NCBI GenBank assembly: GCA_050288705.1
Contig: JBNKEI010000156.1
Coordinates: 1 to 64,000, forward strand
Length of the DNA: 64,000 bases
Direction: 5' to 3'
From: JBNKEI01 sp050288705
GTDB taxonomy: Bacteria > Myxococcota > Myxococcia > Myxococcales > UBA5297
Shown here: positions 7,875 through 17,130 of the stretch, in pieces
Layout: every line of letters starts with the position of its first letter
Numbering within the stretch: position 1 is the first letter of the stretch
Position numbers and translations under genes: made by a program
Notes under the pieces: model-generated
Seen by the model: only the letters and a program-made list of their open reading frames with translations
Database searches by the model: none
What the model was told of the DNA's origin: nothing

Positions 7875-8870
7875 CTACATGGCGCTGGAGGCACTACCCA
7901 GCTTTTTGAGCTGTTCTGCCACTGCTTGAAGCGGTTCCCGTGCAAGTCCGAAAGACAAGGCACTCCAAAAAAGCTCATCTTCAAGAGAGGATCGGTAAAG
8001 AGGATTAGTGCGTGATTCATAGAGGGTCGAAGCAATACGCACTAAGTGCATGTTGTTATTAGCTTGCGCACTGGCGGGTCTAGCTTGATGGTGTTCTTCG
8101 CAGAGGTAACTGACATACCCGGGAAGATTCCAAAATAGAGCAAGTTCGCTTCCTAAACTGATATGAACCTCTTCCAGGGCAGCCTCAATAACTAGTACTG
8201 GAGTTTGCGCAGAGACGTCCCCGTCGTGCACCATGGCCCCCATTGCTCGCAAAGCCACCACTTTGCCAATGTCGTGCAATAATCCGCCCAAGAAAGCTTG
8301 TTCGGGGTCGCCCTTGTGAATCCACAAAGAAAGCCAACGGGCGCCTGCTGCGCATTGTACGCAGTAGCGAGAAAGGCGTTGCCACTGAGCACTAAAACTG
8401 GCTCGATACTCGCGCTCGTGGGCATCGAACATAGCGCGGGTTGCCGCAGCAATAGCCACATTGGCCACTGCTCGCATTCCTAAACGAACGGCAGCGTCAT
8501 GAACAGTAGTAACTTCGCATCCCCTCGAGTAATAGACCGAATTGGCCATTCGCAATAGCTGTGCGGAAACCATGGCGTCTTCCCGAATAGTTTGTACCAA
8601 CTTTTTTAAATCCGGGTCAGGCGCTTCCATGATTTTTAGAATACGCATGGCTAGACCAGGGAAAGCAGGAAGCTCACCCTGATCACTACGTACTCGTTCG
8701 CTAAGAAGTTCTGCCAACCAACTAACTTCTTCGGGATCAGCAGTTTTAGGGTCTTGTCGCAGCGAAGCCGAGTACTCGGCAAATTCAGAAAGGTCGAAGG
8801 CGATCTGAGACCAAGGAGGTTTGTTATCATCAGTAGTTGCCGCAGTTACCACACTGGCGCTTTCAGGCAT
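7875..8870 (-). CDS. HDOD-domain signalling protein
   Basis: 331 residues. The HDOD domain occupies about residues 65-270: it begins near ELPAFPGLAMRILKIMEAPD, continues through DAMVSAQLLRMANSVYYS, and includes LLGDLLHDIGK-like GGLLHDIGKVVALRA. HDOD proteins are HD-like folds tied to two-component signalling, motility or nucleotide regulation and usually lack phosphodiesterase activity. No other domain, signal peptide or membrane segment is visible. The ATG is preceded by GGAGGG. It is monocistronic. The specific partner is unknown. Confidence 0.85.
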   Translation of the reverse strand: MPESASVVTAATTDDNKPPWSQIAFDLSEFAEYSASLRQDPKTADPEEVSWLAELLSERVRSDQGELPAFPGLAMRILKIMEAPDPDLKKLVQTIREDAMVSAQLLRMANSVYYSRGCEVTTVHDAAVRLGMRAVANVAIAAATRAMFDAHEREYRASFSAQWQRLSRYCVQCAAGARWLSLWIHKGDPEQAFLGGLLHDIGKVVALRAMGAMVHDGDVSAQTPVLVIEAALEEVHISLGSELALFWNLPGYVSYLCEEHHQARPASAQANNNMHLVRIASTLYESRTNPLYRSSLEDELFWSALSFGLAREPLQAVAEQLKKLGSASSAM

Positions 8871-9043
8871 TTTCCCTCCACCTTTTTTCTAGTTTAATAG
8901 GAGGCTCTTATAGCGCCAGTCTAACTTAAGCGTTTGCAGCTTTAAATGCCCTGGGGAACTTTTCTTTAAAGCTTGAAGCTACTTTCTTCGAGAGCAAGTT
9001 CTTGTTAGTTAAGATTTTCGCTAAGGCAATGGGAGGTGTATTA

Positions 9044-9943
9044 GTGTATTCTACTGACATGAGTAATGCTGCCGTTACCATGAATTGTGCGATGAGAACA
9101 CTTATTGTTTTAATGCTTTTGGTGACTAGTTGCACCAAGAAATCGCAAGATCTTTGGTATATAGCCAATCTGCAAATTTATGAAGATAATTTGCACAATT
9201 CCGCTTTGGCAATAAAAAAAAATGAAATCAACACCATTCTTGTCAATTCATTAAAGCGATATCCGCGATTTGTGTTGCTGGAAAGCCAGCAGAAAGTTCC
9301 CTCGGGGCAATCTTCTCTCCGGTGTGCTTTCAAAATTCGCCAAGTCAAACAAAATGCTAAAAAGAATCTTACCAATCCCGACCCGCAAATACAAACCGAA
9401 GTACAAGTACAAATGGAGATTAGAATTATAAATTCTCCCGATAGCTGGAATTCCGAAGGAAGTGGAAAAACATTAACTATAGCTACTGAGCAAGCGGTTC
9501 AGGGGTTAGTAATACAGTTGGAGACTTTGGGAAAAACCGATTCTCAACTGATTGAAGATTTAACCAGTAATGATGTGCGGGTTCGCGATGCCGCGGTTAG
9601 AATGCTAGCCGAACGCAAAAGTAGTCTTGCTTTACCTGCCTTAATCAAAACATTGAAAGATGAAAATCGCTTGGTGGCCATGCATGCAGTAGGCGCGATT
9701 CATGCGATTGGCGGTAAGCAAGCGGTTGCGGCATTGACGGAGATGCCAGAATCAAAGGACCCGCAATTCTTATTGGCTTTGGTAGAACTGGTAGCCTCCT
9801 TAGGTGGTGGTGACGCCAAGGCGTTTTTGTTTACCTTGGCTTCCGGTCATCCACAAGATGCTGTACGAGAAGCTGCACGTGATGCTTTGAAGAGGCTGGA
9901 TAATTTGGGGTCCAGTAGACCAGCACATCATCCAGCGCCCTGA
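9044..9943 (+). CDS. HEAT-repeat lipoprotein of unknown function
   Basis: About 300 residues. A short charged start and hydrophobic core end in the lipobox LVTSC, so it should be acylated and exported. The middle has no family I recognise. The C-terminal third (from LIEDLTSNDVRVRDAAVRML) holds three to four HEAT-type helical repeats, a protein-binding scaffold. The start is chosen at GTG 9044 because GGAGG lies 7 bases upstream; an ATG at 9092 would give a more compact signal peptide, and a longer in-frame reading begins with TTG at 9002. Confidence 0.75.
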   Translation: MYSTDMSNAAVTMNCAMRTLIVLMLLVTSCTKKSQDLWYIANLQIYEDNLHNSALAIKKNEINTILVNSLKRYPRFVLLESQQKVPSGQSSLRCAFKIRQVKQNAKKNLTNPDPQIQTEVQVQMEIRIINSPDSWNSEGSGKTLTIATEQAVQGLVIQLETLGKTDSQLIEDLTSNDVRVRDAAVRMLAERKSSLALPALIKTLKDENRLVAMHAVGAIHAIGGKQAVAALTEMPESKDPQFLLALVELVASLGGGDAKAFLFTLASGHPQDAVREAARDALKRLDNLGSSRPAHHPAP

Positions 9944-9966
9944 TCAGTCTATGCCGTAGTCTATTA

Positions 9967-12900
9967 CTACAAGCTATACAGCTTTTTAAATAGTGCTGCG
10001 TTTTCATCTCCTGCCACTGTCCAGGCTGTAAAATGGGACATTAGATTTAATTGAACTTGTGTCAATTGTGTGTATTGGATACTGTAATTGGGAAAGTCGC
10101 CAATTTCCACCACCTTTTGTTTGACTTGGTCGTTGAGTCCGTCCACCCATTCCTGAGCGTAATTCAAAATCGACCAGAGCACCTTGACATTTTTACCGGC
10201 CTTGACGCCAAACCATCTGTTTTCAACAGTAACCAAGTTTTCTTGAAGCACATTGGCTGCATGCTCGCGGCATTGTTTGCCGAGCTGGGTTTTGAATGCT
10301 TCAATCAAATTTGCAAACTGGCTGCTTTCAAATATTTGATTATTTTTGAATTCTTTGTGCATTTGTGTTTCCGGTGTGTACAAGGCATACCCGCCGACAT
10401 TCTTGCTCCAAGGCTGATAGCCAAAAAGAAGAGGAATTTCATCGTTGAGACGAATATTGGTTTGGACCACGTTGGGATTGTCCGATGTAAGGGTTACCGG
10501 TTCTTCTTCGATAATCCCAGTAGAGTTCACAAAGCAGATAGCGCGATCGATGTCATCGTAGGCCATGAGATTGGCGAGCCCAGTGTTTTCGAACAGTCCC
10601 GGGTCACCGAATTCATTCATTTGAATGTCTGCATTCAAGGCCGAAGCATTGGTGGGCCAGAAGTAGTATTTTGGCAAAAGCTCACAGGCTTTTGGAATGA
10701 CATCAGACAAAAGCATGTACAAAAGATCTCCAAAACTAGGTAGGGGGTTATGTTTGGTAATAATCATATGACCAAGCGAGGCAATAGAAAAGGAGGCGCA
10801 TGCAAAAATATAAAAAACATTTTTTAAATCAGGGTCGATATCGAACATGGAAACAAATTGAATGATACCTTTGCATAAATATGTGACCAGATCCTGGACC
10901 TTTTGATTGTTCAGTCCTTGAACTTCCATAAGCCTCGACCATAAACCGAGTTCTTTGAGCATATCCATGACCATTTCGATCATGGTTGCGACATCGTGGG
11001 ATTCCGAAGAAGAGGCTTGGCTGCCTAATAGGCGATGTGGTTCCTGTTCTGCCTGTTGCACGACGGCATTGATTTCTTGCTCCGTGAAAAACTTGCGGTT
11101 AGTGCCCTTCATAATAGCCACAAAAAAGGAGCTACTAATGCCTATAATATCCGCCAAGGACATCTGGCGACTTTGATCTATCTGTGCGACCTGTTGGTTG
11201 CTATTTAATGAAATTGGGCGCGAGCCGTAAGAAAACGGAGATATGCTACCTGGTTGAATAGGCAAGCCACTGTTGTCCAGAACTCCTTCTGGGGAGCCCA
11301 AAGTGCCGGAAAAAAACGGTGTTGCTTGAATAGGCAGAAAATAGCGGAATGAATCGCTGGGGTTTGCGTTGTTGGTAAGCATCGACAAATTGCAAATCCA
11401 GAAAGGACGGTTTATTCGTTCCGGATCTTTCTTGACTGGAGGATAAAGATGAGTCTCGACATTATCTAGCTGGGGATTGGGACCGGTAACATTTTGTGTC
11501 AAGGTTTCCTGGTTGTAGGAGTATAGAGAATCCGGTCCAAAGTGCCCCGACTGATAGAGGCCAAACGGTTTCAAAATATTTTGGCCGACGACCGTTTGCC
11601 AAATCTTGTTTACGGGAACATTATTTTCGCTATACAAGCGAAACATTGCCGCGGCAATTTTAGGAAAATACATGCTTTCACTGCAAAGGCTGGTACCGAA
11701 ATTGCCAGGCGGCAAAAGGCTGAGAATATAGCGATTGTCCGTAGCTTCACCGTTCGCTTCAAGCACCAATTGATTGCGGTTTTCAACATATCGATTCAAA
11801 AAATCATCATCCGATATTTCGGGAAGATTCAAATAAGTAAATGCGCCGCCGAGCCATGAACCTCCGGAAACCGTAGAGAGGGCTCTGGTTTGTTCCAGGA
11901 GGCTAGTAGTGCCATCGATGGTTAGATGTTTGAGCCCCCTTAATTGCCCCAAGGCCGCAGTCGCCGCGCGTGAGCCTCCGCCCGATAAACAGACGCCTAC
12001 GTTTGGAAGATTCTTTTTGGAAGAATCAAATGATTCAATAGAAATGCTTTGACGCCCATCGGTTTCAAAAATACTGGTTTGAAATTGTTTAGCAATGGAG
12101 GCAGAAGCATAAGCAATACCTTCTTGTTGATAATCATTCCAAGCAACAAAAAGTTTCTGACCGAAAGCCGTAATTGCGGGTTTCCCCGTATTGCTAGTAT
12201 TACCTTGCTTGGGGGACAATTGGAAAAATGCTTCCGAGTGCCAGGATTCACCGTTGAAGGTGGAGGCCATGGCCATATTGGGAACGCGATTGATTAATAC
12301 TTGATAGGTCAAGTAAAGCTTATTGTATACGGAAAATAGCGCGACAGGACAATCTTTGACTTCGATGTTCGCTGAACCAAAGCTAGTAAGCCCTGCCACT
12401 GAAATTGCAGTGCTCCAAATTTTTTCGGCTAAAAATGAAGCATAGAGATTCCCGTCGTTTTTGTCGCGCCAAACGCAATAAAGTAGATTGTTATACGATG
12501 CGATAGCTGGCTGGTGGGTGGCGTTGACTTTTAATGGCAAAGAAACTGTCCACTTTCCACTTACATCCATATTGGCAGCATAAATATGATTTGAAGATTT
12601 GTCTTTCCAGGCAACATAGAGCCGGTTTTGGTGGACAGCAAGCGCAGGCGCGCAATCTGTTTTGGAGAATTCCGCGGAATCATTATTGATGATACGTTGC
12701 TGATCCGCCCAACGTTTTCCATTGAGATGGCTAAAGAAAATGCCATCGTTATGATACCCGTTCCAAGCACAGTATAAAGAACCATTGAAGAATGTCAGCG
12801 CGGGTGCGCACCGTGTTCCAATGCCCGTGGGTGGATTGTCTCCTCCTAGTGCTTGGCCGTCCGTCCAGGATTCGCCATCGGTTGTGGTTTTAAATCGAAT

Positions 12901-13914
12901 ATATTGCGAATTGGAGGGTTCCAGCCAAGCTAAAAAGAGTTGTCCATTGCCCACCGCCAATGCAGGGCCATTGCTTTCATTAAACTTGCCGCTGATCGCG
13001 ATACTTTTAGTGTTTGAGAAGTTCAGTTCCGAAACAAAGTCAGAAACATAGGTCACGACGTTGTTGCTATTGAGCCAAGAACAAAAAATATGTTGATTGA
13101 AAGCAATGAGTGAGAGCGATGTGACTGCACAAGATGTGGTGATGAGGGGGAGGGTGGTGATTTTATTGTTTGTATCAATGCTTACCACTGAGATACTACC
13201 GTTATTATCGGATTGCCCTAAATATAACGTGTTATTTTGTACTGCCAAAACCGGAGCATGCTTACCATTGAGTTGGCATAGTGGTTTCTGGTGTTGCCAA
13301 GATTGACCGTCAAACGTAGAAAAAAATACCCCGTCGTTATGCCAACCGTTCCAAACGCAATAGACGCTATTGTTGTACCATGCCAAAGAAGGGGAAAACT
13401 TAGTTCCGATACCACTCAAAACGGCTTGTTGGGGAGCGCTCCATTTTTTGCCGTCCTGGGTCCAGAGTAGATGAATATGTTGTGCGGAACCGGGTTGTAA
13501 TACTGCGCAATAGAGTTTGCCCTGGGCAGATAATAATGCGGGGGGTTGTTCGGGGTAACAGTCGGAAGGAAGAGGAAGATCATTTTGAGATAATTGCCAT
13601 GTTTTTCCGTCAAACACCGCATATTTGATGGACTTATTTCGATTATCGATCCAGGCGCAGTACAAATTAGTACCTAAATATGCTATGGCGGGTTTATAAT
13701 TCGTATGAATGTGGTTGAGTGTTTCAGGAATCGCGCTCCAATGAGTGCCGTCTACTGAAGACAACAGCAATATTTTATTAGAAGAGACATAGGCACAATA
13801 GAGAATATTTTCGAGAACAGCGTAGCTACAAGCGGTGTCTGCTTGAACGGGGTTTTGATGATTCAGTATGGTCAAAGCGTTTTCGGTTGTCCAGATTTTG
13901 TTCAATTCGTTCAT
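9967..13914 (-). CDS. Giant beta-propeller plus cPLA2/patatin-like phospholipase
   Basis: 1315 residues in two parts. Residues about 30-610 contain some ten to eleven imperfect blades of the type LYCAW-(N/D)...(D/N)G...W; two are close copies containing NG(W/Y)HNDG(V/I)FFS. The rest resembles the cytosolic phospholipase A2 / phospholipase B family: oxyanion loop SGGGSR near 644-649, nucleophile Ser in STVSGGSW near 683, and a likely catalytic Asp in FGDPGLFENTG toward the C-terminus. No signal peptide or transmembrane segment is obvious. AAGGAAATGCC gives a good ribosome site. It is alone, flanked by a long non-coding stretch. Substrate and route of export, if any, are unknown; a secreted effector or lipase is inference. 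Confidence 0.7.
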   Translation of the reverse strand: MNELNKIWTTENALTILNHQNPVQADTACSYAVLENILYCAYVSSNKILLLSSVDGTHWSAIPETLNHIHTNYKPAIAYLGTNLYCAWIDNRNKSIKYAVFDGKTWQLSQNDLPLPSDCYPEQPPALLSAQGKLYCAVLQPGSAQHIHLLWTQDGKKWSAPQQAVLSGIGTKFSPSLAWYNNSVYCVWNGWHNDGVFFSTFDGQSWQHQKPLCQLNGKHAPVLAVQNNTLYLGQSDNNGSISVVSIDTNNKITTLPLITTSCAVTSLSLIAFNQHIFCSWLNSNNVVTYVSDFVSELNFSNTKSIAISGKFNESNGPALAVGNGQLFLAWLEPSNSQYIRFKTTTDGESWTDGQALGGDNPPTGIGTRCAPALTFFNGSLYCAWNGYHNDGIFFSHLNGKRWADQQRIINNDSAEFSKTDCAPALAVHQNRLYVAWKDKSSNHIYAANMDVSGKWTVSLPLKVNATHQPAIASYNNLLYCVWRDKNDGNLYASFLAEKIWSTAISVAGLTSFGSANIEVKDCPVALFSVYNKLYLTYQVLINRVPNMAMASTFNGESWHSEAFFQLSPKQGNTSNTGKPAITAFGQKLFVAWNDYQQEGIAYASASIAKQFQTSIFETDGRQSISIESFDSSKKNLPNVGVCLSGGGSRAATAALGQLRGLKHLTIDGTTSLLEQTRALSTVSGGSWLGGAFTYLNLPEISDDDFLNRYVENRNQLVLEANGEATDNRYILSLLPPGNFGTSLCSESMYFPKIAAAMFRLYSENNVPVNKIWQTVVGQNILKPFGLYQSGHFGPDSLYSYNQETLTQNVTGPNPQLDNVETHLYPPVKKDPERINRPFWICNLSMLTNNANPSDSFRYFLPIQATPFFSGTLGSPEGVLDNSGLPIQPGSISPFSYGSRPISLNSNQQVAQIDQSRQMSLADIIGISSSFFVAIMKGTNRKFFTEQEINAVVQQAEQEPHRLLGSQASSSESHDVATMIEMVMDMLKELGLWSRLMEVQGLNNQKVQDLVTYLCKGIIQFVSMFDIDPDLKNVFYIFACASFSIASLGHMIITKHNPLPSFGDLLYMLLSDVIPKACELLPKYYFWPTNASALNADIQMNEFGDPGLFENTGLANLMAYDDIDRAICFVNSTGIIEEEPVTLTSDNPNVVQTNIRLNDEIPLLFGYQPWSKNVGGYALYTPETQMHKEFKNNQIFESSQFANLIEAFKTQLGKQCREHAANVLQENLVTVENRWFGVKAGKNVKVLWSILNYAQEWVDGLNDQVKQKVVEIGDFPNYSIQYTQLTQVQLNLMSHFTAWTVAGDENAALFKKLYSL

Positions 13915-14464
13915 GGCATTTCCTTTTTACCAAAATTTTAATATTGCTGAAAAACGTGGTTGTGGTTGTCTTAAGTTGATGGTGTCAAGATAATAAATGC
14001 ACGAGTATTGTCCTCCTTTTTCAAATAGTGAGAATGAATGCCGTTCTGGAAGTTTTTGGCTAGTTTAGATGACACGTATCCTGTAGTTATAGAGCGTATA
14101 AAGAAAATCGAAGCGAGGATGCATTAATATCACCGCCAAATATTAGTAAGAGCCTTAAACGACCACACCCCAGGTTTAGTAATAGCTAGCTCACCCCCTG
14201 TTACACCAAGATTCAAAAAAAGGTATCGCAACCTGAGCCTTGCAAGCAAGCCCTCCCTCTCTTTAATTTCTTATGCATATTTTTCCATATCATAAAATAC
14301 AATTCATTACTAACTGCGCAAAACGAAATAGGTTCAACCGAATTATTTTTGTTATTCACATATCTTTCAATTTGTTTTTATTTTTATAGCGGAAATTGAC
14401 TAAACCGCCGACAAGGAAGCAGAATCACCCCCATCTGCTCGATATCATCCACTCTCAAGCGCGA
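13915..14464. other. Long gene-free AT-rich intergenic stretch
   Basis: About 550 bases with no open frame, RNA gene or clear repeat that I could support. It contains the upstream regions of the minus-strand phospholipase and the plus-strand antitoxin, and several T-rich tracts (for example around 14345-14385). It may mark an insertion boundary, since both neighbours are accessory genes. Confidence 0.5.
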
Positions 14465-14493
14465 TTGACTTAGTCGTCAACTTAGTCCATATT
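14465..14493 (+). promoter_or_regulatory. Promoter and operator repeats of the toxin-antitoxin pair
   Basis: TTGACT (14465-14470), 17 bases, CATATT (14488-14493). Two direct repeats ACTTAGTC (14468-14475 and 14480-14487, 12 bases apart) overlap the -35 and fill the spacer, which is where an autorepressing antitoxin would bind. The predicted transcription start falls on or next to the ATG at 14500, and no Shine-Dalgarno is present, so the mRNA may be leaderless. Confidence 0.5.
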
Positions 14494-14499
14494 TTCTCC

Positions 14500-14727
14500 A
14501 TGCAAGTGAATATTCATGAAGCAAAAACGCATTTTTCCCAACTTGTAGAGCGCGCGCTTCAAGGCGAAGAAGTAATTATCGCACGCAATGGAAAAGCTCT
14601 AGTGGTTCTGACCCCAGTCGCGCCAAGAATAACCAAGAGAAAGCCCGGATTGTCTGCAGGCCAAGGGAGTGTTTCTGAAGATTTTGACGCCCCACTCGAT
14701 TCCAAAATACTTTCGGAATTCGAATGA
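14500..14727 (+). CDS. Phd/YefM-family antitoxin
   Basis: 75 residues. The N-terminus MQVNIHEAKTHFSQLVERALQGEEVIIARNGK matches the Phd/YefM (prevent-host-death) DNA-binding fold. The C-terminal tail is the usual toxin-wrapping region. Overlaps the toxin gene by ATGA (14724-14727), so translation is coupled. As in the family, it should neutralise the PIN toxin and repress the shared promoter together with it. Confidence 0.9.
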   Translation: MQVNIHEAKTHFSQLVERALQGEEVIIARNGKALVVLTPVAPRITKRKPGLSAGQGSVSEDFDAPLDSKILSEFE

Positions 14728-15119
14728 GCGGCATTCTGCTTGATACTCATACCTTCTTATGGTGGTCGCTTTCACCGGAAAAACTGCCGCCAAAGGTCAT
14801 CGAAGCCATTAGTGATTCTTCTACCAGAATCATGCTTAGCGTTGCCTCTTGCTGGGAAGCTCAGATCAAGCTTGGACTAGGAGAACTCTCACTGAGCATA
14901 CCGCTCAAAACGGTCGTCGAACGCGAGATTCGCGAAAACTGCTGGGAAATCCTACAAGTTTGCTTAGCACATACTTGGAAGTTGGAGTCTCTACCTCCGC
15001 TTCACAAGGACCCATTCGATCGCATGCTTGTGGCTCAAGCTCTTGTCGAAGACCTGATTATTGCAACCAAGGACCCGCTTGTTTCTATTTACCCAACAAT
15101 CCGCTCATTTTGGGACTAA
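14724..15119 (+). CDS. VapC-like PIN-domain toxin
   Basis: 131 residues forming one PIN domain, a metal-dependent RNase fold. Acidic residues expected in the active site are visible: Asp in LLDTHTFLWW near residue 7, Glu in SCWEAQIK, and Asp in HKDPFDRMLVAQAL. The C-terminus (IIATKDPLVSIYP) is the common PIN ending. It is the second gene of the pair and starts within the antitoxin stop codon. The target RNA cannot be read from the sequence. Confidence 0.9.
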   Translation: MSGILLDTHTFLWWSLSPEKLPPKVIEAISDSSTRIMLSVASCWEAQIKLGLGELSLSIPLKTVVEREIRENCWEILQVCLAHTWKLESLPPLHKDPFDRMLVAQALVEDLIIATKDPLVSIYPTIRSFWD

Positions 15120-15208
15120 CTCAAACCACCAAGATTAACTGATAGGCGGTAATGATAGGTAAGGGCAAAGGCACACGGTCGAGGAGAGACTAGGTCAGGG
15201 AGAAAACG

Positions 15209-16018
15209 GTGGAGGAAATTTGCGATCAGCTAGAAGAGTTCAAGGTTGCTTCTCTATTGACCACCAATTGTATTGGGCGTCCGTTACGTATTACAGAAGA
15301 GCTGGAATCTACGTCTCTAGAAGCCTGGAAACTGGCGGGGCAGGGGGCTCCTCACGGACTTACGGTGGTGGCGGATCGCCAAACCGGGGGGCGTGGCCGC
15401 AAAGGAAGAGGGTGGTTTTCGCCTGGGGGCATGAATCTTTATTTCTCGGTTATTCTTAGACCGACTTTTCCTCCGGCGCAGGCTGCGCAGACTACCTTGG
15501 TTGCGGCAGTGGCCATTTGCGAAGCAATTCGCGAAAGCAGTGGGGTTAAGGCTACTATTAAGTGGCCTAACGATGTGGAGATTGCTGGGAGAAAAGTGGC
15601 TGGTATTTTGACCGAGCTTTCTGCGGTTCAAGAAAAAACTAATTTTTTGATATTAGGAATCGGGGTGGATGTAAATATGACCGTTGCCGATTTCCCCGAA
15701 GAAATCAGGGACACTGCAACTAGTCTACAAATAGCCACCAGCCGTTGCTTTTCCCGTTCTCATTTATTGGCAGCATTACTGGTCAAATTGGAAAATTATT
15801 TGGAGGCTTGCCAGCAACAAGGTTTTAGTGCTGTCCGTCGGCGATGGAAAGAGCTTTCGTCTATGCTGGGAGTAGGCGTGCGGGCAGAATTAAATGGGAA
15901 GTATATTGAAGGGACTGCCGAAGATCTTGATGATCAGGGTCGCCTCTTGGTGAAAACATCTTGTGGCCAGTATGAGCGTATTGTGGCGGGCGATGTACAA
16001 AGATTACGCACTCAGTAA
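15209..16018 (+). CDS. birA: Biotin-[acetyl-CoA carboxylase] ligase BirA
   Basis: Attaches biotin to the carrier protein of acetyl-CoA carboxylase through biotinyl-AMP. The ligase core carries the ATP/biotin loop GGRGRKGRGWFSPGG, KWPNDVEIAGRKVAGIL with the catalytic Lys, and the C-terminal SH3-like domain. It lacks the N-terminal winged helix of E. coli BirA, so it is a group I ligase and should not act as a repressor. The GTG start follows CAGGGAG by about eight bases. A small membrane protein gene follows after 16 bases and may be co-transcribed. Confidence 0.93.
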   Translation: MEEICDQLEEFKVASLLTTNCIGRPLRITEELESTSLEAWKLAGQGAPHGLTVVADRQTGGRGRKGRGWFSPGGMNLYFSVILRPTFPPAQAAQTTLVAAVAICEAIRESSGVKATIKWPNDVEIAGRKVAGILTELSAVQEKTNFLILGIGVDVNMTVADFPEEIRDTATSLQIATSRCFSRSHLLAALLVKLENYLEACQQQGFSAVRRRWKELSSMLGVGVRAELNGKYIEGTAEDLDDQGRLLVKTSCGQYERIVAGDVQRLRTQ

Positions 16019-16034
16019 TTGAGGAAAAAAGCTA

Positions 16035-16214
16035 ATGGTATTAAAGATAATCAATCCACTGCTTCTGTTTTCTTTTCTTTTTCAGATTCTGACTATTATG
16101 TTCAGGGGGACTTTTCGATTTCATTCGATAAACGGCTTTGTTTTTATTGCGCTAGTTATATTGCATATGTTTTTTAATCGCCGCTGGATAATAAATAATT
16201 TTTTAAAGAAATAA
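16035..16214 (+). CDS. Small DUF4405-like two-helix membrane protein
   Basis: 59 residues, mostly Phe, Ile and Leu. Two hydrophobic segments (about 8-24 and 33-48) surround a loop with FRFHSINGFVF, and the second helix ends LHMFFNRRWI. The pattern His ... Gly ... His-x3-Asn-x2-Trp-Ile is that of DUF4405-type membrane proteins, whose conserved histidines are thought to bind heme. GAGG lies ten bases before the ATG. It follows birA closely. The role is unknown; a heme or electron-transfer function is inference from the family pattern only. Confidence 0.65.
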   Translation: MVLKIINPLLLFSFLFQILTIMFRGTFRFHSINGFVFIALVILHMFFNRRWIINNFLKK

Positions 16215-16368
16215 GCTCCGGCAATGTGAGGAATTTCCCGCTAGATTGCGAATTGCTAGTGAAGCCGGGCATCAAAAATAGCTTTCGTCTATGATGGAAA
16301 GACGTGCGGTTGGAAATATCCAAAAAGCAGACGGAAGGAATCGCCGAAAAAGACTACGCCGCGGAGGC

Positions 16369-17025
16369 ATGATGGGAACGTCGACAATCGGGGAGATTTT
16401 GTCAAAAGTCGGAATGATCGACGATTTACAATTGCGTTCTGCATTGGCCAGGCAAGAACAATGGGGCGGAAGGCTGGCTATGCACCTGGTTGATCTAGGG
16501 TTTATGGACGAAGCGGCTATTGCCGATGCTATTGCCAAGGCTTTGGGAATAAAGCGAGTAAAGCTTTCCACTACTCCGAAAGACAGCGGTGCTCTGCTAA
16601 AGGTGGATTTGGACGTTGCCGAGCAAAGAGGGATATATCCTTGTTTTTTGCAGGGAAAAACTCTGTGGTTGGCGATGGCTGATCCTACTGATTTGGAAAC
16701 CATGGAGATGGTGGCTAAACGCTCAGGGTGTTTGGTTCGTGCGGTAGTAGCGGGTGAAAAAGAAATCATGGCGGCAATATGGCGGAACTATCGCAATCAA
16801 GAACCGCCTCCTAGTTTGCTCGGCAAAGAAAATAATGTTGCAAACGGCAAGAGTAAAATCACCGCGGAAACTGTAACTTCGTCTTCCGAGATGCAGCGGT
16901 TGCAACAGGACCTCGACAAAACTAGTCGAGTATTGCGGGGACTAATTCAGGTTCTGGTTGATAAGCAGGTATTAAGCAATGAAGAAATTCGGGTAGCGAT
17001 TTCTCGCCTGGTGGGAAAACAGTAA
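16369..17025 (+). CDS. GspE/PilB N-terminal (MshEN) domain protein
   Basis: About 218 residues. The core from TIGEILSKVGMIDDLQLRSALARQEQWGGRLAMHLVDLGFMDE to IYPCFLQGKTLWLAMADPTDLETMEMV is the MshEN domain found at the N-terminus of type II secretion and type IV pilus ATPases, where it can bind c-di-GMP. No ATPase domain follows; instead there is a polar linker and a helical C-terminal part (SSEMQRLQQDLDKTSRVLRGL). Such stand-alone proteins are common in Myxococcota. GGAGG lies just before the ATG pair at 16369/16372. A longer reading begins at 16291 with a Lys/Arg-rich stretch and no ribosome site. Confidence 0.8.
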   Translation: MMGTSTIGEILSKVGMIDDLQLRSALARQEQWGGRLAMHLVDLGFMDEAAIADAIAKALGIKRVKLSTTPKDSGALLKVDLDVAEQRGIYPCFLQGKTLWLAMADPTDLETMEMVAKRSGCLVRAVVAGEKEIMAAIWRNYRNQEPPPSLLGKENNVANGKSKITAETVTSSSEMQRLQQDLDKTSRVLRGLIQVLVDKQVLSNEEIRVAISRLVGKQ

Positions 17026-17130
17026 TTTGTTGTGGAGGGGAGAGTGCCTGCGGTGTCGTTCGTATAGAAACTAGGTGCAAAAGTAGCCGCAAGTGTCTCA
17101 ATCCGCCTTCGGTACGGCACTCGGCGCTGG

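Noticed and set aside
8926..9060. 44-residue Lys/Ala-rich minus-strand frame between the HDOD and HEAT genes
   Set aside because: No ribosome site, overlaps the start of the lipoprotein gene, and matches no family; not enough to call a gene.
10051..10743. 230-residue plus-strand frame opposite the phospholipase gene
   Set aside because: Antisense to a long frame with repeats and catalytic motifs; no recognisable domain or ribosome site.
16272..16769. 165-residue minus-strand frame opposite the MshEN gene
   Set aside because: Ser/Arg/Pro-rich shadow composition; the MshEN domain on the other strand is convincing.
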